From positions 1-64,000 of the IMG/VR virus record IMGVR_UViG_3300012036_000005: a stretch of DNA of 64,000 nucleotides; one strand, written 5' to 3'. A program made the position numbers and the translations under genes. The stretch's first letter is position 1, and every line of letters starts with the position of its first letter. This document shows positions 48,590 to 56,279 of the stretch, piece by piece. The notes beneath the pieces are model-generated. The model had not been told where the DNA came from. It saw nothing but the letters and a program-made list of their open reading frames with translations, and did not search any database. The DNA comes from a virus.

Positions 48590-48780
48590 GTTCAGTGGAC
48601 AAAAAAGGGTGTGTGTGGAGTAATAGACTCTTGAACTGAGAAGCACATACTTACCGTAAGGGATAGACGTACTGTGGGGTAGACCCGAAAAACCCGGTGT
48701 CTGCGGTACGCCGTGAGAAATTCGAAGCCGGAACAGAACGTGGCTCGAACCTGACAGGAGGGTGGAATGCCCTCCATTTT
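48590..48780 (+). ncRNA. Candidate structured RNA (about 190 nt)
   Basis: No open frame fits, but many paired elements do. AGTTCA (589-594) pairs with TGAACT (632-637) around GAGT/ACTC. CGTAC (668-672) pairs with GTACG (706-710), enclosing AGAC/GTCT. TTCGA-A-GCC (721-729) pairs with GGCTCGAA (742-749). GGAGGG/CCCTCC at 757-775 followed by ATTTTT ends it like a terminator. GC content is above its surroundings. Not recognised as tRNA, tmRNA, RNase P, 6S or intron. Confidence 0.65.
48757..48780 (+). terminator. Terminator of the candidate RNA
   Basis: GGAGGG, 7-nt loop, CCCTCC, then ATTTTT. Confidence 0.7.
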
Positions 48781-48794
48781 TAAAGAGAGAAGAA

Positions 48795-49010
48795 ATGAAA
48801 GAATTAAGTGATTTTGCAGATGAATTAAAAGAAAAAGATCCTTATTTCCTTTGTGATAAAAACTCTGTGCAGCAATTGAGAGACTACGCTCAATGTTCTA
48901 TGTTTGCGGCCAAAAAAGAAATAAATCGTAGGATCCTTTTAGATCAAATTCGAAATGCTGAATCAATTGAAGATATTAAATTAATCTTGGAGATAGCCTT
49001 ATGCAAATAA
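48795..49010 (+). CDS. Hypothetical protein (71 aa)
   Basis: Start set at ATG 48795 behind GAGAGAAG; an earlier in-frame ATG lies in the terminator stem. Helical, charged. Overlaps the next gene by 10 bp. Confidence 0.75.
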   Translation: MKELSDFADELKEKDPYFLCDKNSVQQLRDYAQCSMFAAKKEINRRILLDQIRNAESIEDIKLILEIALCK

Positions 49011-49285
49011 AAAATCTTTTCATTCCGGTTTATTATGATAATATCTTTTTTGAAATTAAGACTAAAGAAGAAGTAGAAAATTGTCGCAAACAATTTAAGA
49101 GTTTTCGAATTTGGTTATATCCAACTGTTGTTTATGAAGATTGGTTTATTTCTCGTGAAATAGGGTATATAGGTTTTTTTCGAAATCCTATGCACGAAAC
49201 ATTAGCTATGATAAATTTAACACCAATTGAGAAAAAGGTTAAAGTAAGTTTCGTAGAGAAACTTAATGGAATACAAAGAATATGA
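49001..49285 (+). CDS. Hypothetical protein, paralog A (94 aa)
   Basis: Shares with the next gene the plan Y-x-x-x-FFE, KS-x-x-I-x-LYP, a G-F-F/F-Y-F strand and N-P-x-HETLA (FFRNPMHETLAMINLTPI). Tandem duplication. Function unknown. Confidence 0.75.
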   Translation: MQIKNLFIPVYYDNIFFEIKTKEEVENCRKQFKSFRIWLYPTVVYEDWFISREIGYIGFFRNPMHETLAMINLTPIEKKVKVSFVEKLNGIQRI

Positions 49286-49545
49286 TAACTCTTGGTTATT
49301 ATGAAACTTTATTTTTTGAATTATATTCAAAGAATGATCTTAAAAAGTTTCAATCCAAATATAAAAGTCTTGTTATATACCTATATCCATTTTATTGTGT
49401 TGTAAACGAATCTTATAATAGAGGTTGGGTATTTTATTTTAAGAATCCGACACATGAAACTTTAGCATTGTTAGAATTAAAACCATTGATTGTTAATATT
49501 GAGAGAACCTATAAAGATTATATTATAAGAAAGAAAAGACTTTAA
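49282..49545 (+). CDS. Hypothetical protein, paralog B (87 aa)
   Basis: Diverged tandem copy of the preceding gene (FYFKNPTHETLALLELKPL). ATGA overlap with paralog A. Confidence 0.75.
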   Translation: MITLGYYETLFFELYSKNDLKKFQSKYKSLVIYLYPFYCVVNESYNRGWVFYFKNPTHETLALLELKPLIVNIERTYKDYIIRKKRL

Positions 49546-49546
49546 A

Positions 49547-50092
49547 ATGAAAACATTCTTAATAAGTGACACACATTTTGGACACGTGAATGCTTACAAG
49601 TTCACTAATTACGATGGTTCTCCTATGCGTCCTTGGGATAGCGTAGAAGAGGGTGATGCCATTATGATAGAAAGATGGAATTCCGTTGTAAAAGAAAATG
49701 ATTTGGTATACCATCTTGGCGACGTTGCTATTCCTCGACGAGGATTAAAACTTGTTGAGCAATTAAACGGTCGTAAGAAATTGATTCGTGGTAATCATGA
49801 TATTTTTAAAATGAAAGATTATACTGATTATTTTGAAGATATTCTAGGAACTCGAAAAATGGGAGAATTTATAATTTCTCATTATCCTGTACATAGAGAT
49901 AGCATTCCTCGTTGGGCAAAGGCTAATTTACACGGTCATACTCATGGTAATAACGTTCGCAAAGAAGTTCGAAATCAATATCTTCCGTGGCGTAAAAAAA
50001 TAGAAGAAGATCCTTTATACCTTAATTTGAGTGTTGAAAAAATCAATTATACTCCAGTTGACTTTGAAGAGATCAAAGCTAAATTTGCTTAA
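49547..50092 (+). CDS. Metallophosphoesterase, MPE type (181 aa)
   Basis: SDTHFGHVN near residue 7, HLGDVAI near 56, RGNHD near 82, SHYPVH near 110 and HGHTHG near 129. Third metallophosphoesterase of the window and different from the other two. Substrate unknown. Confidence 0.9.
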   Translation: MKTFLISDTHFGHVNAYKFTNYDGSPMRPWDSVEEGDAIMIERWNSVVKENDLVYHLGDVAIPRRGLKLVEQLNGRKKLIRGNHDIFKMKDYTDYFEDILGTRKMGEFIISHYPVHRDSIPRWAKANLHGHTHGNNVRKEVRNQYLPWRKKIEEDPLYLNLSVEKINYTPVDFEEIKAKFA

Positions 50093-50108
50093 ATATCTTG
50101 GAGAAGAA

Positions 50109-50945
50109 ATGATGGAAAATAAAGTATTAGTTGATTGGAGATTTGGTAACGTTTGTGATTGGAATTGTTCTTATTGTCCTTCAGTATTTAAGAATGGGTC
50201 TGCCCATTTCTTTGAAGAAGATGAAATTAAAGATGCATGTTTTAGATTAATAGAACATTATGAAGAGATGAATAAAAGAGTTGAATTTTCCTTTGTTGGA
50301 GGAGAGCCAACTATACATCCCGAGTTTATGTCTATCATGCGAGCGCTTCACAATAGAGGAGCAGGTTCTATTGTTCACACAAACGGTGGCTCAAAGAATT
50401 TAGATTGGTGGAAGGAAATACGCCAATATGTTCATGCTATAAATCTTTCTATTCATCTTGAATATACTTTTGTAAAAGAATTAACTGAACATTATATACC
50501 GCTTATAGAATTATTTGAATTGTCAGAACGAAGTTATTTTCAAATACCCTATCTTCCGACGCATGATGAAAAAGCAACAGAGTTTCAAGGTATCATAAAA
50601 GAGAAAACAGGAAGAGCTGTTCCTAAGAGAGTTCTTTATCAAGATTCTCCTCGAAATACAAAATTATATGATTACGGTAATATAGAAGAAAAAGTAAAAA
50701 CAGAAAATATTGTTAACGATAAAAGATTTGTTTACAAAGATTGGACTTGTTATGCAGGCATTGATCAATTGGTGATTGATCCTATGGGTAACATATATCG
50801 AGGATGGTGTCGAATGGGTGGATTAATAGGTAATGTATTAGACGAAGAATTAGATTTACCAACAGACCCAATTGTCTGTTTAAGAGAAGCATGTCGTAAT
50901 GGCTTTGATCAACAAGCAAAGAAAGTAGAAACTGATGGAATATAA
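50109..50945 (+). CDS. Radical SAM protein (278 aa)
   Basis: C-D-W-N-C-S-Y-C near residue 14-21 is the C-x3-C-x2-C [4Fe-4S] site; SFVGGEPTIHPEF is the GGE motif. A C-terminal cysteine set (TCYAG, GWCRMGG, VCLREAC) resembles a SPASM-type auxiliary cluster. Substrate unknown. ATG 50109 after GGAGAAG. Confidence 0.88.
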   Translation: MMENKVLVDWRFGNVCDWNCSYCPSVFKNGSAHFFEEDEIKDACFRLIEHYEEMNKRVEFSFVGGEPTIHPEFMSIMRALHNRGAGSIVHTNGGSKNLDWWKEIRQYVHAINLSIHLEYTFVKELTEHYIPLIELFELSERSYFQIPYLPTHDEKATEFQGIIKEKTGRAVPKRVLYQDSPRNTKLYDYGNIEEKVKTENIVNDKRFVYKDWTCYAGIDQLVIDPMGNIYRGWCRMGGLIGNVLDEELDLPTDPIVCLREACRNGFDQQAKKVETDGI

Positions 50946-51105
50946 CGTAGATGACATTTTTATTGAAAGAGAAGATGGAGATTTTGACATGATCATACCT
51001 CCTGAAATTGCAGAGAAGATGGGACTAGTATTTGGAGACAAACTTAAATTAGAACTTGGAGACAAAGGAACTATTATTATAACGAAAATAGAAGATGCAG
51101 ATTGA
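50935..51105 (+). CDS. AbrB/MazE-like small protein (56 aa)
   Basis: MIIPPEIAEKMGLVFGDKLK followed by GTIIITKI resembles the SpoVT-AbrB swapped-hairpin DNA-binding fold of MazE antitoxins. Overlaps the radical SAM gene by 11 bp and the protease-like gene by 11 bp. Confidence 0.65.
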   Translation: MEYNVDDIFIEREDGDFDMIIPPEIAEKMGLVFGDKLKLELGDKGTIIITKIEDAD

Positions 51106-51559
51106 TATAGTTGGTGGAACTTCTAGACAAAAAGAATTAATAAAAGATATGTTAGAATATTCGGGAAAACACTTGTTGTCTTCTCGTATGTATAATAGAA
51201 TATCAATATATGTAACGATCAATAAGATTAAAGACAAAAATGGTGATTGTTGTTTTTCTGATGATAACCGCAGACCTAGAGAATTTTCAATTTCATTAAA
51301 CAGAGAATTAAGGCAGAGAGACTTATTAGAAACAGTTGCACATGAAATGGTACACATAAAACAATGGGCAACAAGTCAATTAATAGATTATATTAGTGAC
51401 ACTAACAAAGTCAAATATGATGGTAAGATCTATTACAAAGACAGAATAGAATATTGGGATTATCCTTGGGAAATCGAAGCATACGGAAGAGAAGTGGGCA
51501 TTTTCATACGTTGGGCCAAAAAACGAGGAGAATGGGGGAAAAATTGGACTATGCGTTAA
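51095..51559 (+). CDS. SprT-like zinc metalloprotease-like protein (154 aa)
   Basis: LLETVAHEMVHIKQW carries HExxH, and EIEAYGREV supplies a downstream acidic ligand region. SprT/Spartan-type enzymes cut DNA-bound proteins. Activity untested. Confidence 0.75.
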   Translation: MQIDIVGGTSRQKELIKDMLEYSGKHLLSSRMYNRISIYVTINKIKDKNGDCCFSDDNRRPREFSISLNRELRQRDLLETVAHEMVHIKQWATSQLIDYISDTNKVKYDGKIYYKDRIEYWDYPWEIEAYGREVGIFIRWAKKRGEWGKNWTMR

Positions 51560-51567
51560 ATTAAACA

Positions 51568-51596
51568 TTGACATTATTTCTTGAATTGTGTATACT
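51568..51596 (+). promoter_or_regulatory. Sigma70-type promoter
   Basis: TTGACA (51568-51573), 17-bp spacer, TATACT (51591-51596). Confidence 0.88.
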
Positions 51597-51628
51597 TTAT
51601 AAAGTACATAAACACACACGAGAAAATA

Positions 51629-52069
51629 ATGAAAAAAGGTCAGACAGTTTTGTTGAATGATGCATTAGCAGCAGCTTATACAGCGTATCGCGTTAATTAT
51701 GGTTATATTAGAATTGAAGATGCTATTAGCAGGACTGACAGTTCTGGAGAAAGATACGCAGTAAGTTGGTCTAATGCAGAGTTAACCAAACATGCACTTG
51801 GTTACGTTTCTAATGTTCGTTATCATCGTAATATTCCTCAGGTCACAATTACTAAAGAAGATAGAGAAAATGCTCTATGTGTTAAAAAATATATGACCGA
51901 GCTCACTATTAAAATTCTAACAGGAAAAGCAACTCCTGGAGAATCCATTGTCCATAGACTTTCAAGTCAAGAATTTATTGACGTTCGAAAAGAAATAATT
52001 TACATTGTTGGTATTCCGTTAATGATAGCTAAATATAACGTTTCTAAAAACAGAAAAAAGCAAAACTGA
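51629..52069 (+). CDS. Hypothetical protein (146 aa)
   Basis: Start set at ATG 51629 behind GAGAAAA. Mixed helical protein; ends one base into the TilS start (TGATG). Unrecognised. Confidence 0.8.
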   Translation: MKKGQTVLLNDALAAAYTAYRVNYGYIRIEDAISRTDSSGERYAVSWSNAELTKHALGYVSNVRYHRNIPQVTITKEDRENALCVKKYMTELTIKILTGKATPGESIVHRLSSQEFIDVRKEIIYIVGIPLMIAKYNVSKNRKKQN

Positions 52070-52689
52070 TGATCAAAGTTCAAGGAAAACTTCCAAGAAA
52101 GCTAACAATCGCTTGTTCGGGCGGAGCAGATTCGATGGCAATTCTTGATTTCTTAATAAGAAATCACGAAGTGAAGGTTATTTTTTGTAATCACGGAACC
52201 GAAACTTCAGCAAGGTCTCAAGAGATCCTTGTTGATTATTTAATTAGCAAAGGTCTTTCTATTGAGACTTCATATTACATTAGTAACTTTCGTAATAAGA
52301 GACCACACGAAAGTCAAGAAGAATATTGGAGAGAATTTAGATATTCGATCTTTAAAGCAAAGAAAGACGAAACTGTAATTACTGCTCATCATTTAGATGA
52401 TTGCGTCGAAACATGGTTGTGGCGTAGTTTAAATGGCAACCCTGGAATCGTTCCGTATCGAAATGAAAATGTAATTCGACCTTTTCGTCTTAATAGAAAA
52501 AGAGATCTTGAACTATGGTGTCATCTTAATAATGTTCCTTATTACGAGGACGAAAGCAATAAGGATACCAAATATACAAGAAATTATATTAGGCATGAAT
52601 TAATGCCACATGCGTTGCACGTTAACCCGGGATTACATAAAGTAATAAAGAAGAAGGTACTCGAAGATGATTATGAAATCAAACAATAG
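52069..52689 (+). CDS. tilS: tRNA(Ile)-lysidine synthetase-like protein (206 aa)
   Basis: CSGGADSMAILDF (PP-loop) at residues 16-28, TAHHLDDCVETWLWR near 105 and NYIRHELMP near 170 match the TilS N-terminal catalytic core. TilS converts C34 of tRNA-Ile(CAU) to lysidine. The protein lacks the C-terminal domains of bacterial TilS. Could instead modify another tRNA base. Confidence 0.85.
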   Translation: MIKVQGKLPRKLTIACSGGADSMAILDFLIRNHEVKVIFCNHGTETSARSQEILVDYLISKGLSIETSYYISNFRNKRPHESQEEYWREFRYSIFKAKKDETVITAHHLDDCVETWLWRSLNGNPGIVPYRNENVIRPFRLNRKRDLELWCHLNNVPYYEDESNKDTKYTRNYIRHELMPHALHVNPGLHKVIKKKVLEDDYEIKQ

Positions 52690-52885
52690 AAATATTTGGA
52701 AATTAAAGCCTGCTACAATTGAATTATCAACTGTGAGATTGCCGTTTAGAGAATCCGGAGGAATATACGAGACCTGCCTCTTCACAAAAGATGAGTTCGA
52801 AGTTCTCGAACGATATAAGACAGTCGATGATGCAATTTTAGGACATCGTCGATATGAAAAACAATATGGAGTTACTGACAAATGA
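52667..52885 (+). CDS. Hypothetical protein (72 aa)
   Basis: WKLKPATIELSTVRLPFRES, then YETCLFTKDEFEVLERY. Overlaps tilS by 23 bp. Unrecognised. Confidence 0.75.
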   Translation: MIMKSNNRNIWKLKPATIELSTVRLPFRESGGIYETCLFTKDEFEVLERYKTVDDAILGHRRYEKQYGVTDK

Positions 52886-53340
52886 AAATAAAAAACGAAA
52901 GTGAAATTTTTACACAAGACGGTATTACAAAAATTGAAAAATTAAGAGATTCAAAATTTGTATGTGAATCTTGTATTCGAACAAAATATCCGGATGGAAA
53001 TTGGGCAAATCAACCTGTTGCAATCTTCTACGGAAAAGAACCTCATCCAATTAGCAACAGTAGATACTTTGCATTATTTATTAATGGAGATAATAATATA
53101 ATGGTTGCCAATGCACAAAGTGCAGTGGATGAACCAATTACCGGAGTTATAGCAGATAACGAAGAAATTATCTATAGTAGATATAGACATGATTTTAGAA
53201 AGTCTTCTGATAATTCTGTTTTTATAGATGGGGGTAGAGATTATGTTAAGAGTGGAATTTATCCACCTGAAAGATTTGTAACATTAAAGATAATAGATGG
53301 TGATTTAGTTATCGTTAATAAGGAAAATAAAGATGCCTAA
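52882..53340 (+). CDS. Hypothetical protein (152 aa)
   Basis: Beta-rich; AIFYGKEPHPISNSRYFALF and MVANAQSAVDEPITGVI. Coupled at both ends by overlaps. Unrecognised. Confidence 0.8.
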   Translation: MKIKNESEIFTQDGITKIEKLRDSKFVCESCIRTKYPDGNWANQPVAIFYGKEPHPISNSRYFALFINGDNNIMVANAQSAVDEPITGVIADNEEIIYSRYRHDFRKSSDNSVFIDGGRDYVKSGIYPPERFVTLKIIDGDLVIVNKENKDA

Positions 53341-53780
53341 TATGTATATGTTAATTGGTGTTCCTGCATCTGGTAAAAGTACTTGGATAAAAGGAAAACA
53401 AGGAAGAAAATTCTGTTGTGGTATCAAGTGATAACCATATTGAGACCATGGCTACTTTTCTTGGAAAGACTTATGACGAAATCTTTCTAGATGTGGTAGG
53501 TAAAGCTACGTCAGAGATGATGGAAGACCTAAGACAGGCAATCGAAAGCGATAAGAACATTTATTGGGATCAAACTAATACTGGTTCAAAGAGTAGAATA
53601 AATGTTCCAACCAAAACAGGCAGTCGTGGATTTCTAGTCCCATCTTTTAGATATGAACATATTTGTTCGTATGATTGTTTAGGAAATGCTTTTTATTCTA
53701 TACAAAAGGTGTTATTGGAAAACTGGGGAGATCATGATTGGAAAATAGACGAAGGTGGGAAAATAAATTTCAAAGATTAA
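53333..53780 (+). pseudogene. P-loop kinase-like protein with a frameshift
   Basis: MYMLIGVPASGKSTWIKGKQ has a Walker A, but the frame stops at 53429-53431. The +1 frame carries the rest (SVVVSSDNHIETMA, IYWDQTNTGSKSRI), the order of polynucleotide-kinase-like P-loop proteins. Removing one A from AGAAAATTC near 53412 restores 148 aa. Broken gene, or one extra base in the sequence. Confidence 0.75.
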
Positions 53781-53781
53781 C

Positions 53782-53810
53782 TTGACGCTATCAAGTTTTT
53801 TTGCTATACT
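53782..53810 (+). promoter_or_regulatory. Sigma70-type promoter for pth2
   Basis: TTGACG (53782-53787), 17-bp spacer, TATACT (53805-53810). Confidence 0.82.
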
Positions 53811-53837
53811 TTAAAAATTAATAACAAAGGCACAAAG

Positions 53838-54266
53838 ATGAATAATGAAGACAATCAACTTATACTATATATTCTGATGCGTAACGATATGGATTCATTA
53901 AATCCTGGCAAAGGGATGGCACAATCTTCTCATGCCACAAACTGTTTTTCTAAAAAAATAGAATCTCTAAGAGGGTTTAACGAATCAAGTCTTTCTGATA
54001 TACAATTTAAATCTTGGTCCGAAACTACTGATTCCGGTTTTGGAACTGTAATTGTATTAGAAGTAAACGAAACTGAATTAAAGTCGGCAATAGATAACGC
54101 TAATCAACTTAACGTAATAGCCGATTATGTTCTTGATCCAACTTATCCAGTTCGTGATGGAAAGGTTACACATCTCATTCCCATAATTACATGCGGTTAT
54201 GTATTTGGTAACAAAGAAGATAGTGCAGTAAAATCAATCGTCGGAAAATTCCGACTACACCCGTAG
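53838..54266 (+). CDS. pth2: Peptidyl-tRNA hydrolase 2-like protein (142 aa)
   Basis: YILMRNDMDSLNPGKGMAQS then SHATNCF fits the Pth2 start (lMRtDl...GK.aaQ..HA). Pth2 releases tRNA from stalled peptidyl-tRNA; it is the archaeal/eukaryal type. The insertion around 45-60 is unusual. Confidence 0.7.
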   Translation: MNNEDNQLILYILMRNDMDSLNPGKGMAQSSHATNCFSKKIESLRGFNESSLSDIQFKSWSETTDSGFGTVIVLEVNETELKSAIDNANQLNVIADYVLDPTYPVRDGKVTHLIPIITCGYVFGNKEDSAVKSIVGKFRLHP

Positions 54267-54286
54267 CTTAACCGAAAGAAGAAAAA

Positions 54287-55387
54287 ATGAGTCATTATAT
54301 TAAGCAAGGCAATACTTTCAAGGTTGTTGCAGAACAAGCTTTGGATTTGCACAAGAAGCTCCCAGCAGGGAATTATACTATTAGTCAAGATATATATGGA
54401 AATATGTTTCTTGAAATGATCGAGGGCTTTTCTTTGCCAGACAAGCTTTATGGAAATACTCTTCGACACACTGGTAGGATTTTAAATACTTTTCAGGATC
54501 GTCCATATAATACAGGTGTTCTACTTGCAGGCGAAAAGGGATCAGGTAAGACTCTACTTGCACGATCAGTTTCGATAGATGCTGCATCAATTGGTATTCC
54601 AACTATTGTTATTAATCGTCCATGGAAGGGCGATGGGTTTAATAGCTTGGTACAATCTATTAATCAGCCCTGTATCATCTTGTTTGATGAATTTGAAAAA
54701 GTATATGAAGATGATGATCAGCAAGAGATTCTTACATTGATGGATGGAGTTTATCAGTCTAACAAACTCTTTATTCTTACGTGTAATGACAAATGGCGTA
54801 TCAATAAGCACATGCAGAATCGTCCAGGTCGTATCTTTTATTACTTGGAATTTTCTGGACTTGATATTGATTTTATTCGTGAATACTGTGAAGATAAACT
54901 TAATGACAAGACTCAAATTGAGGTTATTTGCAATATGTCTCTAGCATTCAGTAAGTTCAACTTTGATATGCTAAAGGCACTAATTGAAGACATGAATAGG
55001 TATGATGAGAGTCCACAGGAAGTTATGGAGCTTCTAAATGCTCGACCAGAATACAACGATGTGTCTTATTACGAAATCGAAATGATTTACAATGGAAATG
55101 TTATTCCACACGATAAGATACATGACACAGAGGAAGGAAACTCAATGAGAGCTAATCCTTTTGAAGGAGTTTGTGTTTTCTTTGAAGATACAGTAAAAGA
55201 AAGAGATGACGACGGGGAAGAGTATTTCCCGGAGCGGAATGTCTACTTTAAGCCAGACATGCTTCAAAAGATCAATTCAAAGACGGGACAGTTTGTGTTT
55301 ATAGACGACAGTTCCAAGAGTAGCTTGCGTCTGCGTCGAAAGGCTCCTGTAGCTACTAATTATTGGTCAGCTTTTGCAGACCTCTAA
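54287..55387 (+). CDS. AAA+ ATPase (366 aa)
   Basis: Walker A GEKGSGKT at residues 83-90, Walker B IILFDEFEK near 127-135, sensor LTCNDKW near 163 and arginine-finger region NRPGR. C-terminal 100 residues are acidic, of unknown fold. Target unknown. Confidence 0.88.
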   Translation: MSHYIKQGNTFKVVAEQALDLHKKLPAGNYTISQDIYGNMFLEMIEGFSLPDKLYGNTLRHTGRILNTFQDRPYNTGVLLAGEKGSGKTLLARSVSIDAASIGIPTIVINRPWKGDGFNSLVQSINQPCIILFDEFEKVYEDDDQQEILTLMDGVYQSNKLFILTCNDKWRINKHMQNRPGRIFYYLEFSGLDIDFIREYCEDKLNDKTQIEVICNMSLAFSKFNFDMLKALIEDMNRYDESPQEVMELLNARPEYNDVSYYEIEMIYNGNVIPHDKIHDTEEGNSMRANPFEGVCVFFEDTVKERDDDGEEYFPERNVYFKPDMLQKINSKTGQFVFIDDSSKSSLRLRRKAPVATNYWSAFADL

Positions 55388-55625
55388 TATAAAATCTTCG
55401 CTCTGTCCAACCTGCAACAGGCGGTTGGACGGAGCATCTGGTAACGGAACTCCCAAAGAAGGTGACATTTCTATATGTGCCTATTGTGAGAGTTTTGCAT
55501 TCTACAACAAGGATCTTACGTTGAGACCTGCAACACTAAAAGAAACAGAAGATCTTCTTAAAGAAGATGAAGTAAAAGAAATCATGTTAGCTGTACGAAA
55601 TGTATGGGGAAAGAGTTTGCACTAA
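55374..55625 (+). CDS. Small zinc-finger-like protein (83 aa)
   Basis: CPTC and CAYC pairs 25 residues apart suggest one zinc ribbon. No ATG; TTG 55374, inside the AAA+ gene, is the likely start. TAATG overlap with the phosphatase gene. Confidence 0.7.
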   Translation: MQTSNIKSSLCPTCNRRLDGASGNGTPKEGDISICAYCESFAFYNKDLTLRPATLKETEDLLKEDEVKEIMLAVRNVWGKSLH

Positions 55626-56071
55626 TGGACATCATTTTTGATATTGATGGAACTTTGGCTAATATTGAACATAGACGTATCTATGTTCAATCTAAACCGA
55701 GAAATTGGAAAGCCTTTAATAAAGCCATTCCTCATGATACACCGATTCTTCAAACTACAACATTGCTTGAACTATTATATAATGCAGGACATACTATTCT
55801 TTTGGCATCTGGCCGTGGAGAAGAAACTAGACAAGATACACTTGATTGGTTAAAGAAATATAATCTCGACTCTTATGTAACCAAGCTCTACATGAGATCA
55901 GCAAAAGATATGAGATCGGACGACATTGTTAAGAGAGAGATCCTTGCTCAAATAAGAGAAGATGGTTTTGAACCTTTCTTTGTGGTAGACGATCGACCTA
56001 AAGTTGTTCGTATGTGGAGAGAGGAAGGTATCTTTGTTTTTGATGTAAATCAAACAGGTGAGGAATTCTAA
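55625..56071 (+). CDS. Pnkp-type polynucleotide 3'-phosphatase (148 aa)
   Basis: IIFDIDGTLANIEHR (D-x-D-G-T), LLASGRGEETR and VVDDRPKVVRMWREEG match the HAD phosphatase half of T4 polynucleotide kinase. Heals 3' ends before ligation. The kinase half is absent here; the broken P-loop gene at 53.3 kb might have supplied it. Close upstream of the RNA ligase. Confidence 0.9.
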   Translation: MDIIFDIDGTLANIEHRRIYVQSKPRNWKAFNKAIPHDTPILQTTTLLELLYNAGHTILLASGRGEETRQDTLDWLKKYNLDSYVTKLYMRSAKDMRSDDIVKREILAQIREDGFEPFFVVDDRPKVVRMWREEGIFVFDVNQTGEEF

Positions 56072-56178
56072 TGCCAGCAGTAATGTTTTTTGGAGTGATA
56101 GGACTTTTTGTCTTAGCATTCGTTAGTTGTTCTCCGGAAATACCCAATAAATCAAAAGAAGAGAAAAAAGCTGAATAA
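56071..56178 (+). CDS. Small membrane/lipoprotein-like peptide (35 aa)
   Basis: MPAVMFFGVIGLFVLAFVSC, then a charged tail. The cysteine after FVS is a weak lipobox. TAATG overlap with the phosphatase gene. Confidence 0.6.
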   Translation: MPAVMFFGVIGLFVLAFVSCSPEIPNKSKEEKKAE

Positions 56179-56186
56179 ACAAACTC

Positions 56187-56217
56187 AAGGTAAGACGAGC
56201 TTTGCTCGTCTTACCTT
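56187..56217 (+). terminator. Strong terminator
   Basis: AAGGTAAGACGAGC/GCTCGTCTTACCTT, perfect 14-bp stem, 3-nt loop; the following TT begins the next -35. Confidence 0.85.
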
Positions 56218-56245
56218 TTGACTACTGTTAACTTTGTGTTATAAT
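56218..56245 (+). promoter_or_regulatory. Sigma70-type promoter for the RNA ligase
   Basis: TTGACT (56218-56223), 16-bp spacer, TATAAT (56240-56245), abutting the terminator. Confidence 0.82.
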
Positions 56246-56279
56246 AACATTAAGTAAAATAAATTTAAAGGATGATGTT

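Noticed and set aside
48735-48755. tRNA-like GGCTCGAACC in the candidate RNA
   Set aside because: No acceptor, D or anticodon arms at the right distances; the bases pair with TTCGAAGCC upstream instead.
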